From Paracoccus sp. C2R09 (GTDB lineage: Bacteria > Pseudomonadota > Alphaproteobacteria > Rhodobacterales > Rhodobacteraceae): DNA of 64,000 nucleotides. Location: assembly GCF_018860625.1 (NCBI RefSeq), contig NZ_JAHKQB010000010.1, forward strand, positions 124,001-188,000, given 5' to 3'. Position numbers and translations under genes: made by a program. The notes under the pieces were generated by a model. The model was given only the letters and a program-made list of their open reading frames with translations. It was not told where the DNA came from and did no database searches. Within the stretch, counting starts at the first letter, position 1, and each line of letters opens with the position of its first letter. Shown piece after piece: positions 9,351 through 18,319 of the stretch.

Positions 9351-10960
9351 GTCGCGGTTCCGATCGGATTGTCCTGCGGCGCGGGCGTCAGGCGGGCCGT
9401 CAGCCAGTCGCGCAGCAGGTGCAGCAGCAGCGCCCCCGCCGCCATCGAGGCGGCAAGGAAGATGAGGGTATAGGCGTCGTCATAGGCCAGCACCGTCGCT
9501 TGGCGGCCGGCCTCTTGCGCAAGCTGATAGACGGCCTGCGTCCGGGCCTGCGCGGTGTCGATCATGCCGGGTTGCAGCCGGGCCGCGATCGCGGCGATGG
9601 CCGCATTGGTCTGCGCGTCGCCCACGGCAAGCTGTTCGGTCAGGGCCTGGTAATGCGCGGCCTGCCGATGCGTGATCAGGGTCGAGAACAGGCCCGACCC
9701 GAGTATGCTTCCCAGGCTCTGGGTCGAGATGAAGACGATGATGAAGGACAGCAGGTATTGCGGCCCCTTGGCCAGCGCGGTCAGCAGGCCGGACATCATC
9801 GCGGGCACCATGAAGATCATCCCGGCAAAGGCGATCAGCCCCTGGCTGATCAGCATCTGGTGCGGTCGCGTCAGCACGGTGGATTGCGTATCCAGCCACG
9901 CCCCGAACGCGATCATCGCCAGGGCCGCCAGATGAAAGCGCGGGATCCGGTCGGGCCGCATCCATGCCACGCAGGCAAGGCTGCCCAGGATCGTGCCGAT
10001 CAGGATGACGGTGAACAGCCCGCCCATCTGCTGCGCCTGCAGGCCCAGCACCTGGAACATGCGGGGCGCCCCCGAGGTCTGTTCGGACAGCAGAAGGCGC
10101 AGCAGCAGCAGCGTTCCGGTCAGATGCAGGATCGCGGGGCTGGCCAGCCAGCGGATGTCGATGATGGGCGCCTCGCGGTTCAGCTCGATCATGGCGCTGG
10201 CGGCAAGGGCCGCGATGGCGCCGGCCAGGGTCCAGATGATCCAGGGCTCGGACCAGTAATGGGCCGGGCCCATTACGAAGGCCGTCACGATCCCCGCGAA
10301 CCCCGAGGCGATCAGCAGGAAGCTTGCGAAATCCAGCGGCTTGATGACCTTCATGTGGGGCACCGGGCGCAGCGGCAGCAGGAAGACCAGCGCCAGCGAC
10401 GCCATCGACAACCCGAGCGAGGTGAGGTGCATCCATGTCAGTCCGCCATCCCCGATCAGATGCGGCGAGACGATCCAGCCGAGGCTGGTGCCCGACATGA
10501 TCGTGGCCAGCGTCGCGGGCAGGCCCAGCCGCATCTTCCAGGTCTGTTCCAGCGGCTCCAGCATATAGAGGAACGCCAGCGTGGACAGCGGCGCGGCAGC
10601 GGCCCCCGCCAGGAAATGCAGCACCAGGGCCGAGCGCATGTCCGTCACCCACAGGACCGCGAAGGCCACCACGACGTGGATGGCGATGCCCCATTCGGCA
10701 AAGCGCCGCAGCCCGTATTGGGTGCGCAGCTTGATCAGCATCAGCGGCAATGCGGCGCGCGGCACCATGTAGACGATCAGCAACCAGCTGGCATCGGTCG
10801 TGGTGATGCCCAGATCGCCCGCGAAGGTCGAGATGTTCACCGTCAGGAAGCTTTGGCCCAGACCCTGGGTGACGGCCAGCAGCGTGGCCGCGGCCATGTA
10901 GGCGACGGCGCGCGGAAGCGGCATTCCCGCAGCCGGGGCGGGGGTCTGCGTATCGCTCAT
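9347..10960 (-). CDS. MFS efflux transporter, DHA2 (EmrB-like) family
   Basis: 537 residues with about 14 predicted membrane helices, the DHA2 layout. The start region carries LAVTQGLGQSFLTVNISTFAGDLGITTTDASWL, which corresponds to TM1 and the following loop of EmrB-type pumps. It exports drugs or other amphipathic compounds by proton antiport and works with the HlyD protein encoded next. A soluble loop of about 60 residues before the last helix (near 445-505) is rich in Ala and Gln. The gene overlaps marR upstream and the HlyD gene downstream by 4 bases each, giving a three-gene unit. Substrates are not known. Confidence 0.88.
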   Translation of the reverse strand: MSDTQTPAPAAGMPLPRAVAYMAAATLLAVTQGLGQSFLTVNISTFAGDLGITTTDASWLLIVYMVPRAALPLMLIKLRTQYGLRRFAEWGIAIHVVVAFAVLWVTDMRSALVLHFLAGAAAAPLSTLAFLYMLEPLEQTWKMRLGLPATLATIMSGTSLGWIVSPHLIGDGGLTWMHLTSLGLSMASLALVFLLPLRPVPHMKVIKPLDFASFLLIASGFAGIVTAFVMGPAHYWSEPWIIWTLAGAIAALAASAMIELNREAPIIDIRWLASPAILHLTGTLLLLRLLLSEQTSGAPRMFQVLGLQAQQMGGLFTVILIGTILGSLACVAWMRPDRIPRFHLAALAMIAFGAWLDTQSTVLTRPHQMLISQGLIAFAGMIFMVPAMMSGLLTALAKGPQYLLSFIIVFISTQSLGSILGSGLFSTLITHRQAAHYQALTEQLAVGDAQTNAAIAAIAARLQPGMIDTAQARTQAVYQLAQEAGRQATVLAYDDAYTLIFLAASMAAGALLLHLLRDWLTARLTPAPQDNPIGTAT

Positions 10961-11379
10961 GACGACCGCCGCGCGATATTGGCGGCGATGGCGTCCAGCA
11001 CCTGGCGCGCGGTGTCCAGATCGCCCTCGGGGATGCCCGCGACGACATCCTCGCGCAGCGCCAGGCTGAAGGCCACGATGCTGCTGCGTTGTCCCTTGTC
11101 CGTCAGGAAGACGGCGTTCTTGCGCGCGTCCCCTTCGATCGGGCGGCGTTCGATGAAGCCGTCCGCCGCCAGCGCGTCCAGCTGGCGCTTCAGCGTCGGC
11201 GTCTCAATCCCGAGCTGGGCGGCCAGCGCGGTCTGGGTCATGCCCTGTTCGCGGTGCAGCGTCGTGATGATCTTGGCCCGTGACATGGTCAGACCCATGC
11301 CGCGCGCGGCCTCGTCGAAGTGACGGCGCATGTCGCGCATCACGGTCAGAAGCGAATCGATGATGCTCGTATCGGCCAT
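10957..11379 (-). CDS. MarR-family transcriptional regulator of the efflux operon
   Basis: 140 residues with a winged helix-turn-helix: MSRAKIITTLHREQGMTQTALAAQLGIETPTLKRQLDALAADGFIERRP matches the recognition helix and start of the wing of MarR proteins. It is the first gene of the marR-MFS-HlyD operon. Two near-identical palindromes lie directly before its start codon, so it very likely represses its own operon and is released by a ligand of the pump. There is little room for a ribosome site because the first palindrome begins 3 bases upstream; a CAGG at about -13 may serve. Confidence 0.9.
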   Translation of the reverse strand: MADTSIIDSLLTVMRDMRRHFDEAARGMGLTMSRAKIITTLHREQGMTQTALAAQLGIETPTLKRQLDALAADGFIERRPIEGDARKNAVFLTDKGQRSSIVAFSLALREDVVAGIPEGDLDTARQVLDAIAANIARRSS

Positions 11380-11382
11380 GTC

Positions 11383-11420
11383 ATTAGCCTGCTAACGTTT
11401 CTGGTGATTAGCTAGCTAAT
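11383..11420. promoter_or_regulatory. Pair of palindromic operators before the MarR-efflux operon
   Basis: Two sites share the pattern ATTAGC-NN-GCTAA: 11383-11396 (attagcctgctaac) and 11407-11420 (attagctagctaat, a perfect 14-base palindrome). Their centres are 24 bases apart, and the first ends 3 bases from the marR start codon. AT-rich palindromes at this position are typical MarR operators. Autorepression is inferred. Confidence 0.75.
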
Positions 11421-11462
11421 GAATTGGTCGCGATGCCGCAAGCCGGGGCCGCCGAATGGCAG

Positions 11463-12185
11463 CTATGCGTCGGGCGTGGATGTCAGGGACCAGTCGCGCA
11501 TCTGTTCGGGCGACAGCACGCTGATATCCTCGGGGGCGGTGCGCAGGGCCGGGATCATCATCTGCAGATCGACGCCCATCTCGGTCAGGTAATCCATGAC
11601 GCTGGCCTGCGCGCGCTGCACGTCGCTGACCGCCATGAAGGCCGGAAGCATCGTGTTCTTGCCGAAGTAGTGCTGGTGGACGCCCACGGTCGAACCTTCG
11701 TCCGCGCGCCGTTCCGCGCCGCCCGCCAGCATGTAGGGGCAAGCTGACATGCAGACCGATCCGCGCGCGACACGCGTGTCGTAGCCCGCGCCCCGGATCG
11801 TGCGCCCGATGGCCAGCGCATCCGCGACCGACCCGCCAGAGCTGTCGAGCGACACCTCGGACGCTGCGGGCCGGGTTTCGTCCAGCCATTCGGCAAAGCG
11901 GTCCGCGTCGCCCACGGCGATCTGACCCTCGATGCGGATGGCATCGTCGGCCTCGGAGAATTCCAGCTGGGCGGGCATCGGGCGCATGGCGGGCGCGCCG
12001 GGTTCGGCGGGGCGCAGGTCGGGGCGATAGGGGCGAACCGACGGCCCCTCCTGCGGGGTGAACAGGCCCGGCGCGGCATTGCCCGGGTCGCTGCGCAGGT
12101 CGATCGCCACGATGGCCACCCCAAGCGCGACCTGTGCGATCAGAACCGACCGGATCGCCGATTGCGGGGACGAGAACAGCCGCAT
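11463..12185 (-). CDS. Membrane-anchored periplasmic ClpP-like protein (COG3904-like)
   Basis: 240 residues from an ATG with TGAGG just upstream, 4 bases after the stop of the upstream membrane gene. One N-terminal helix (about 10-31) would anchor it with the body outside. A Pro-rich linker (40-75) leads to a crotonase/ClpP-fold domain: EVSLDSSGGSV resembles the oxyanion strand, SVCMSACPYM carries the likely nucleophile Ser, and VGVHQHYF the likely His. This layout fits secreted ClpP-class proteins of unknown role. Activity is not shown; a substrate-binding, non-proteolytic role is possible. The pairing with the four-helix protein next door suggests they work together. Confidence 0.6.
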   Translation of the reverse strand: MRLFSSPQSAIRSVLIAQVALGVAIVAIDLRSDPGNAAPGLFTPQEGPSVRPYRPDLRPAEPGAPAMRPMPAQLEFSEADDAIRIEGQIAVGDADRFAEWLDETRPAASEVSLDSSGGSVADALAIGRTIRGAGYDTRVARGSVCMSACPYMLAGGAERRADEGSTVGVHQHYFGKNTMLPAFMAVSDVQRAQASVMDYLTEMGVDLQMMIPALRTAPEDISVLSPEQMRDWSLTSTPDA

Positions 12186-12189
12186 CGCC

Positions 12190-13440
12190 TCAGTCCCGCC
12201 GCGCCTGGGCCGCGTCATGTTCGCGCAGCAGTTCCGATGCCGCCAGCGCGGCGCGCAATTCGCCCACGGTCATCCGGTCGTCGGTATGATGCAGGCCGCG
12301 CCCCGACCGGATGGCGGCCTGGACCACGACCATGATGAAGACCAGAACCGCGGGCAGAAGGTCGATGGATATCGCACCCGCCCATGCGGGCACGAAGTTG
12401 CGGGCATAGACGATGACGGCATCCGCCCCCGACATGGGGGTATAGACGGCCTCGTCGGGCTGGGGCAGGGCCTCGACCTCGGATGCGGCCTGGCCAAGGG
12501 TGCGGGCACGCTGTTCGACCAGCCCAAGAACCGATGCGATGGTGCTGGACTGACCCTGCCTGATGCCCTCGGTGCTGCCGTCAAGCTCGGGCAGGATCGC
12601 GGATTCCGACAGGTCCTGCGCCGCGCGGGCGACCAGTGGCGCGGGGTTCAGCTGCCTCAGCCGGGTGATCATGCCCGCCAGTTCGACCGCGTCCTCGGAG
12701 AACTGCACGGTGCGGTCCTCCAGCGCGCCTGCACCGACGGCGATGCCGCGCATCCGCGACAGGACGGCATTGCCCTGGGCGAAGGTATCCTCGATCGGGC
12801 CCTCGGCCTCGATCAGCTGGGTTTCGAGCGCGGTCAGTTCCGCCCCCTTCTGGGTCAGGACGCGGAACACTGCCCCGCGGCCCTGAAATCCCGACAGCGT
12901 TCCGCCTTCTTCCTGTGCGGACAGGTCGTCGAAGCTCTGGCGGACGCGGGCCACGTCGCGCGACAGGGACTGGCCCGCCACGGCATTGGCATGCGCACGT
13001 TCCAGAGACGACTGATAGGATTGCACCGTGTTCGCCATATGCGTTTCCACCGCCGCGCCGCCCGCCAATGCGGCGGCGTTCAGCCAGGACGACATCGCCA
13101 CGATCGCCACGCAGCCCAGGCACATCGCCAGCAGCAGCCCCATCCGCGACGCCGCGCTGCGCATCGCGGGCAGCAGGCGCAGCAGATAGGACCAGAACAC
13201 AAAGATCCCGACCGAGACCGCGATGGAATAGGCCAGCGCCGCGAAGGTCGTCCACATCCCCGGCTGGTCCAGCAGCGACCGCACCCCCAGATAGGTATAG
13301 ATCCCCGATGCGGATGCCAGCACCCCGAGCGCGGTCGAGGTGAAGGTGTCCAGCCAATCCAGATGTCGTTCCAGTTCGCGCGCATAGCGGTCGCCCTGCG
13401 TGGCGCGCTCGGCCCGCCCGGTGGTGGGGGTGTCGGTCAT
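12190..13440 (-). CDS. Four-helix membrane protein of unknown function
   Basis: 416 residues, starting at an ATG with GGAG upstream (an earlier in-frame ATG at 13470 lacks one). Three hydrophobic segments lie in the first 130 residues, then a long soluble stretch (about 130-350) rich in Gln, Ala and Glu that looks largely helical, then one C-terminal helix (about 355-375) and a short charged tail. If the ends are cytosolic, the middle domain lies in the periplasm. I recognise no family. It is directly upstream of, and probably co-transcribed with, the ClpP-like gene, which would sit on the same side of the membrane as the helical domain. Confidence 0.6.
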   Translation of the reverse strand: MTDTPTTGRAERATQGDRYARELERHLDWLDTFTSTALGVLASASGIYTYLGVRSLLDQPGMWTTFAALAYSIAVSVGIFVFWSYLLRLLPAMRSAASRMGLLLAMCLGCVAIVAMSSWLNAAALAGGAAVETHMANTVQSYQSSLERAHANAVAGQSLSRDVARVRQSFDDLSAQEEGGTLSGFQGRGAVFRVLTQKGAELTALETQLIEAEGPIEDTFAQGNAVLSRMRGIAVGAGALEDRTVQFSEDAVELAGMITRLRQLNPAPLVARAAQDLSESAILPELDGSTEGIRQGQSSTIASVLGLVEQRARTLGQAASEVEALPQPDEAVYTPMSGADAVIVYARNFVPAWAGAISIDLLPAVLVFIMVVVQAAIRSGRGLHHTDDRMTVGELRAALAASELLREHDAAQARRD

Positions 13441-13554
13441 CGGTTCTCCGTGGATATGGGGCGGCATCATGCAGTTTTCGCCAATCGGGGGGCGGTTGTC
13501 GACATTCGCGGCTTCACGCTTGCATGATCGGGAATGCGTTGGCTAAGGACCATC

Positions 13555-14169
13555 ATGTCGTATCAGAATTTCATCGCCGAGGCGCTTCGCGCAACCCCCA
13601 TTGCCGACCCCCTTGCCTGGGCGGCGTTCGCGGGCATCGGCCTGGCCGTTCGCCGGTCCATCCTCGCCCTGCTGCTGGTGGCGCTAGTGCTGCTGTCGCC
13701 GCTTGCCGGTATCGGGCGGATGACGGCCACGGGGCAGGCGCTGCAGCTGCTGGCGGCGCTGTTTCTGGCCGGACCTGCCATGGCGGCGGCACGACCTCTG
13801 GCGGGGCGCATCTGGCCTTGGTCGCCGATCCTGATCCTGCCGGTCCTTCATCTGCCGCGACTGGCCGAGATGGCGTGGTTCCACGCGCCGGCCCTTCCCG
13901 CGGCCCTTGCCCTGATCGCGGCATGGGGGTTCTGGAGCAGTCCGCCCCGCGCGTCCCGGCTGATCGCGCTTGGCGCCGTGCTGTCCGCCATCGGCTGCGG
14001 ATTGATCTTGGCAGGCGATATCCTCTATCCCCATCACATCGAAGGCGCCGCGATCCGGGGCCTGCCGGTCATGCTGGATCAGCGCCTTGCGGGGCTGGTG
14101 CTGGGCATGGGGGCGGGACTGCCCCTGCTGATCGTCGGGGCGCTGCTTCTCAGACATCCCCAAGATTGA
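13555..14169 (+). CDS. Small polytopic membrane protein, unknown function
   Basis: 204 residues, very rich in Leu, Ala, Gly and Ile, with about five to six membrane helices. The start at 13555 has AAGGA five bases upstream; an in-frame ATG at 13534 is less well placed. Another open frame overlaps this stretch, but its product is Arg/Pro/Gly-rich and has no membrane or domain pattern, whereas this frame gives clean hydrophobic segments. It ends 10 bases before rsmB and is probably co-transcribed with it. No conserved motif was recognised. Confidence 0.6.
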   Translation: MSYQNFIAEALRATPIADPLAWAAFAGIGLAVRRSILALLLVALVLLSPLAGIGRMTATGQALQLLAALFLAGPAMAAARPLAGRIWPWSPILILPVLHLPRLAEMAWFHAPALPAALALIAAWGFWSSPPRASRLIALGAVLSAIGCGLILAGDILYPHHIEGAAIRGLPVMLDQRLAGLVLGMGAGLPLLIVGALLLRHPQD

Positions 14170-14179
14170 AGGCCCGCCC

Positions 14180-15328
14180 ATGACCCCCGCCGCCCGCATC
14201 GCCGCCGCTGCAGACATCCTCGACCGCATTCTGGACGGCACCCCGGCCGAGGCCGCGCTGCTGCGCTGGTCGCGTGCCAGCCGCTTTGCCGGATCGGGCG
14301 ACCGCGCGGCGCTGCGCGACCTGGTCTTCGGGGCGCTGCGACGGCGCGACAGCCTTGCCGCGCTTGGCGGCGCGCTGACCGGGCGCGGACTGATGATCGG
14401 CCATCTGCGGGCCGAGGGCCTCGACCCCGCGACGGTCTTTACCGGCCAGGCCCATGCGCCCGCACCGCTGAGCGATGCCGAACTGTCGCACGAGGCCCCC
14501 GCCACGCTGCCGGACGATCTGCCGGATTGGCTGCGTCCCGCCTGGACCAATGCGCTTGGCGACGATGCGGCGCAGATCGCCCGCGCCATGACCGAACGTG
14601 CGCCGGTCTGGCTGCGGGTCAATCCGGTTCGCGCGACGCCGGATCAGGCGATCGACGCGCTGGCCGAGGCCGGGATCGAGGTCGCCCGGACCGAGCTGCT
14701 GGCGACCGCCCTGCGCATCACCGCGAATGAACGCAAGCTGGCGCAGAGCCGCGCCTACAAGGACGGGCTGGTCGAGCTGCAGGACCTGTCGCCCCAGATC
14801 GCCTGCGCGTTGCTGCCCTTGAACTCCGGCGACAAGGTGTTGGATTTCTGCGCGGGGGGCGGGGGGAAATCGCTGGCCCTGGCCGCCCGGGAACCGGGTG
14901 CACAGCTGATGGCGCATGACGCATCTGCCGCGCGGTTGAGCGATCTGCCTGCGCGGGCCGCGCGGGCGGGGGCCTCGATCCGGGTCGTGGACGATCCCCG
15001 CGACAAGGTCGACCTGGTGGTGGCGGATGTGCCCTGTTCCGGCAGCGGCACCTGGCGGCGCGGCCCGGATGCCAAGTGGCGCCTGACCGCGGACGATCTG
15101 CAGGGGCTGGTCGAAACGCAGGCGCGGATCCTCGACCGGGTGGCGGGGCTGGTCGCGCCGGGGGGGCATCTGGCCTACATGACCTGTTCGGTCCTTGGGG
15201 CCGAGAATGACGATCAGGTGGCGGGCTTCCTGCAGCGGCACCCGCAGTTTACGGTGGTGATGCGCCGCCTGATGACGCCGTTGGATGCCGGTGACGGGTT
15301 CTTCCTGGCCTTGATGAAATGCGTCTGA
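14180..15328 (+). CDS. rsmB: RsmB-type 16S rRNA cytosine-5 methyltransferase
   Basis: 382 residues: an N-terminal NusB-like helical part followed by a SAM-dependent RsmB/NOP2 methyltransferase domain. Visible motifs are VLDFCAGGGGKSL (SAM binding), VADVPCSGSGTWRR (motif IV, one conserved Cys) and LAYMTCSV (motif VI, the catalytic Cys). Enzymes of this family methylate C967 of 16S rRNA or a related cytosine. Shorter than E. coli RsmB (429), so the exact target base is not certain. It is followed by cckA after 83 bases. Confidence 0.9.
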   Translation: MTPAARIAAAADILDRILDGTPAEAALLRWSRASRFAGSGDRAALRDLVFGALRRRDSLAALGGALTGRGLMIGHLRAEGLDPATVFTGQAHAPAPLSDAELSHEAPATLPDDLPDWLRPAWTNALGDDAAQIARAMTERAPVWLRVNPVRATPDQAIDALAEAGIEVARTELLATALRITANERKLAQSRAYKDGLVELQDLSPQIACALLPLNSGDKVLDFCAGGGGKSLALAAREPGAQLMAHDASAARLSDLPARAARAGASIRVVDDPRDKVDLVVADVPCSGSGTWRRGPDAKWRLTADDLQGLVETQARILDRVAGLVAPGGHLAYMTCSVLGAENDDQVAGFLQRHPQFTVVMRRLMTPLDAGDGFFLALMKCV

Positions 15329-15411
15329 GGCGCAGAACATCGCGAATTAACCGCGCGTTAACCGCGATCGGTTCAAGATGGCCCCTGCCAACGGAACGAG
15401 GGGCGAAACTC

Positions 15412-17502
15412 ATGGGCTTTCTGGACCGCCATCTGCATGCATCGCGCAATGCGACGATGACCGCGCTGCCGCTGCTGCTGGCGCCGTTGGCGATCGGGGC
15501 AGGCGTGCTGATGGTGTCCCCGGGCGCGGCCTTCGGCAGGACGGCGATCATCGGGGCCAGCATCGCGGTGGCGTGGTATCTGCTGGGCGGTGCGTTGTCC
15601 CTGCAGCAGGCGCTGCGCGGCATTGCGTCGCGCCGTGCCCTGCGCGCCATCCGGGGCGAGGTCGCGGCATCCGAGGATGCGGTCTGGATCTGCGATCCGG
15701 ATGGCCACGTCCTGTTCCAGAACCCCGCCGCGATGCAGGGCTTCGAGGATTACACCGGCCGCCCCATCACCGGCCTGTTCACGCGGCGAAGGGCCGATGC
15801 GGACGGTGACATCCGGGATCTGATCACGCGGGCATGGCGCTATGGCACGGCCGAGCTGTCGGTCGGACCGGACGAGACGCTGGTCCTGGGCAGCCTGCCG
15901 GATGCGCCGCTGCAGATATGGACGCTGCAGCGCGAAGGAAGCGACCGCGCCGCGATCGACATCGCCATGACGCTCGAGGCGGATATGGTGGACGAATTCG
16001 ACGCGGTCCCGGTGGCGCTGCTTCGCCTTGCGGGGGACGGGTCGATCCTGCGGGCCAACCGGTCGGCGCGCGACCTGCTGGCCGGGCGCCTGAACGCCGA
16101 GGGGCAGAACCTGGCGGCGATCCTGGATGGTCCGGGGCGCCCGCTGGTGGACTGGATCGCGGATGCGGCCGATGGACGGGCGGTCAACACGACCGAGATG
16201 TTGCGACTGCGCCACCCCGAAGGGCGCGGCGCCGATCTGCGCGAACGGCACTATCAGGTTACACTGGCCCGCGACCCCGCGCGGGGCGAACGCCTGACCG
16301 CAGTGATGACCGACGCCAGCGCGCTGAAGATGCTGGAGGCGCAATTCGCCCAAAGCCAGAAGATGCAGGCCGTCGGGCAGCTTGCAGGGGGCGTCGCGCA
16401 TGATTTCAACAACCTGCTGACGGCGATCAGCGGGCATTGCGATCTTCTGATGCTGCATCGCGACCAAGGCGATCCGGACTATGCCGATCTGGACCAGATC
16501 AGCCAGAACGCCAATCGCGCGGCTGCCCTGGTGGGACAGCTGCTGGCATTCTCGCGCAAGCAGACGCTGCGCCTCGAGGTGCTCAACCTGCGAGAGACCC
16601 TGGCCGATCTGACCCATCTGCTGAACCGGCTGGTGGGGGAACGGGTGGCGCTGTCGATCACCTACGACCCGTCGCTGCAGGCCATCCGCGCCGACAAGAG
16701 GCAGCTGGAACAGGTGATCATGAACCTTGTCGTGAATGCACGCGATGCGATGGCCGATGGCGGGCAGATCACGGTCCGGGCCGAGAACGCGGTCATCGAC
16801 GATGCGGTGCGTCGCGACGATGTCAGCATGCCCCCCGGCGATTACGTCCGGATCGTGGTTCGGGACGAGGGAACGGGGATCGCGCCGGAACATCTGGCCA
16901 AGATATTCGAGCCTTTCTTTACGACGAAGCGCATCGGTGAGGGAACGGGGCTGGGGCTGTCGACGGCCTACGGGATCGTGAAGCAGACCGGCGGTTATAT
17001 CTTCTGCGACAGCGAACTGGGCAAAGGCACCGTCTTCTCGATCTATTTTCCGGCCAACAGGATGCTGGCCGAAGGGGCGGCGCCCGCAGCGCCCCAGCCC
17101 ACCACGCGGTCCCGGACGATCGAACGGACGACCGTTCTGCTGGTCGAGGACGAGGCCCCCGTCAGGGCCTTCGCGGCGCGTGCCCTGCGGCTGAAGGGCC
17201 ATGAGGTCATCGAAGCCGGCTCGGGCGAGGAGGCGCTGACCGTGCTGGCCAACCATGACGGAACGGTCGATATCTTCGTCACCGATGTCGTCATGCCCGG
17301 ACTGGACGGCCCCGCATGGGTCCGCGAAGCGTGCAAGACCCACGGCACGGTGCAGGTGATCTTCATGTCCGGCTATACCGAGGACGTCTTCGTCGACGGG
17401 CAGATCCCGATCGAGGGCGCGGCATTCCTGCCCAAGCCCTTCACGCTGGCCGAACTGTCGGAGGCCGTGGCCCGGCAACTGGCCGAGCGTCGTCCGGCCT
17501 AG
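15412..17502 (+). CDS. cckA: Hybrid sensor kinase CckA, cell-cycle histidine kinase
   Basis: 696 residues from an ATG preceded by GAGG; an earlier in-frame start would overlap rsmB. Two N-terminal membrane helices (about 17-36 and 44-62) are followed by PAS-like sensing regions (about 80-290), a dimerisation helix with the phospho-acceptor His330 in [11 protein letters not shown], an ATPase domain ([29 protein letters not shown]) and a C-terminal receiver with [10 protein letters not shown]. Caulobacter CckA has the same order, with His322. It feeds phosphate through ChpT to CtrA; in Rhodobacterales this pathway controls motility and gene transfer agents. The stop overlaps that of the convergent gene. 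Confidence 0.93.
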   Translation: MGFLDRHLHASRNATMTALPLLLAPLAIGAGVLMVSPGAAFGRTAIIGASIAVAWYLLGGALSLQQALRGIASRRALRAIRGEVAASEDAVWICDPDGHVLFQNPAAMQGFEDYTGRPITGLFTRRRADADGDIRDLITRAWRYGTAELSVGPDETLVLGSLPDAPLQIWTLQREGSDRAAIDIAMTLEADMVDEFDAVPVALLRLAGDGSILRANRSARDLLAGRLNAEGQNLAAILDGPGRPLVDWIADAADGRAVNTTEMLRLRHPEGRGADLRERHYQVTLARDPARGERLTAVMTDASALKMLEAQFAQSQKMQAVGQLAGGVAHDFNNLLTAISGHCDLLMLHRDQGDPDYADLDQISQNANRAAALVGQLLAFSRKQTLRLEVLNLRETLADLTHLLNRLVGERVALSITYDPSLQAIRADKRQLEQVIMNLVVNARDAMADGGQITVRAENAVIDDAVRRDDVSMPPGDYVRIVVRDEGTGIAPEHLAKIFEPFFTTKRIGEGTGLGLSTAYGIVKQTGGYIFCDSELGKGTVFSIYFPANRMLAEGAAPAAPQPTTRSRTIERTTVLLVEDEAPVRAFAARALRLKGHEVIEAGSGEEALTVLANHDGTVDIFVTDVVMPGLDGPAWVREACKTHGTVQVIFMSGYTEDVFVDGQIPIEGAAFLPKPFTLAELSEAVARQLAERRPA

Positions 17503-18083
17503 ATCCCCTCGTAGAGCATGATGTCCTCGGCCATGGCCTCGCGCAGATCCTCCTCGGCCTCGTCGGAAAGGCCGACATCCACGCTTGGGGGGACGTTGAT
17601 CCGCGGCAGCTCGATCGCGCAATCGAGCCGATCCTCGAGGAAATCGATGAAGTCCTGGATCTGCTCGTAGCGGAAGATGCAATCGACATGGGCCTCGCCG
17701 TCCATCAGGAACTGCGTCTGCGATCCGATCCCCAGCCGCTCGGGGCCGCCATCGGATGCATAAAGCTCGGCGAAGCGGGCGAAGCTGATCCCGGCCATCG
17801 CGTGATGGGGGTCGTCATGATCGTCGCGCAGCTTGAAGCGGTACCAGCTGCGCAGCCAGTCGACGGGCTCCCGGATCAGTGCGACCGTGGTGAAGGGCTC
17901 GCCCGCCTGCATCTCGAGCCAGGGGCCGACATGGCGACGGAATGTCGCGACATCGGTATGTTTCAACGAGGCCGGACGCTGGACCGCGGTCGATGCAAGC
18001 GATTCCAGCGCCATCTCGATCGCGGAGGAACCAGCCTTCGGTGTGGCCAGAAACACCAGCCTTTGTTCCCAGAATATCAACAT
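17499..18083 (-). CDS. Sulfotransferase-family protein
   Basis: 194 residues. The N-terminus FLATPKAGSSAIEMAL matches the phosphosulfate-binding loop of PAPS-dependent sulfotransferases, and ALIREPVDWLRSWYRF matches the second nucleotide-binding element (RDP-like region with Trp/Tyr). Short for a complete sulfotransferase, so it may be a minimal or altered member. It has GAGG before the ATG. The stop shares CTAG with the cckA stop: both genes end on the same four bases. Acceptor substrate unknown. Confidence 0.7.
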   Translation of the reverse strand: MLIFWEQRLVFLATPKAGSSAIEMALESLASTAVQRPASLKHTDVATFRRHVGPWLEMQAGEPFTTVALIREPVDWLRSWYRFKLRDDHDDPHHAMAGISFARFAELYASDGGPERLGIGSQTQFLMDGEAHVDCIFRYEQIQDFIDFLEDRLDCAIELPRINVPPSVDVGLSDEAEEDLREAMAEDIMLYEGI

Positions 18084-18211
18084 CGCCTGACCTCGCGCCG
18101 CAAGTTTCGTTTTCCCGATCCGGAATATCGAAACTGCTTCCGGCTGTAAACGCTTCGTTAAGGGATCGCGCCCTATGCTGATCGCCGGAACGGATGTTAA
18201 CCAAGATCACC

Positions 18212-18240
18212 TTGAAATCGTCTGTGAACTGTCGCATCTA
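18212..18240 (+). promoter_or_regulatory. Candidate recA promoter
   Basis: A TTGAAA -35 hexamer (18212-18217) and a CATCTA -10 hexamer (18235-18240), spaced 17 bases, lie just before the SOS box. A repressor on that box would cover the transcription start. Confidence 0.5.
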
Positions 18241-18246
18241 TGGCAG

Positions 18247-18261
18247 GAACAAGAAGCGAAC
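18247..18261. promoter_or_regulatory. LexA (SOS) box of recA
   Basis: GAAC-N7-GAAC, the direct-repeat form (GTTC-N7-GTTC on the other strand) known as the LexA site in Rhodobacter and other alphaproteobacteria. It lies 59 bases before the recA start and directly after the candidate -10, as expected for LexA repression. Confidence 0.85.
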
Positions 18262-18319
18262 ATCCACCGGTGTTTTGATTGCCCCGACAAGGGTGCTGTG
18301 AAATAACAAGGACGATGGA

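Noticed and set aside
13524..14183. Overlapping plus-strand frame beside the small membrane protein
   Set aside because: The product is Arg/Pro/Gly-rich, while the alternative frame gives a regular set of membrane helices with a well-placed ribosome site.
15373..17682. 769-codon open frame on the minus strand over cckA
   Set aside because: Antisense of a full-length CckA with all kinase and receiver motifs.
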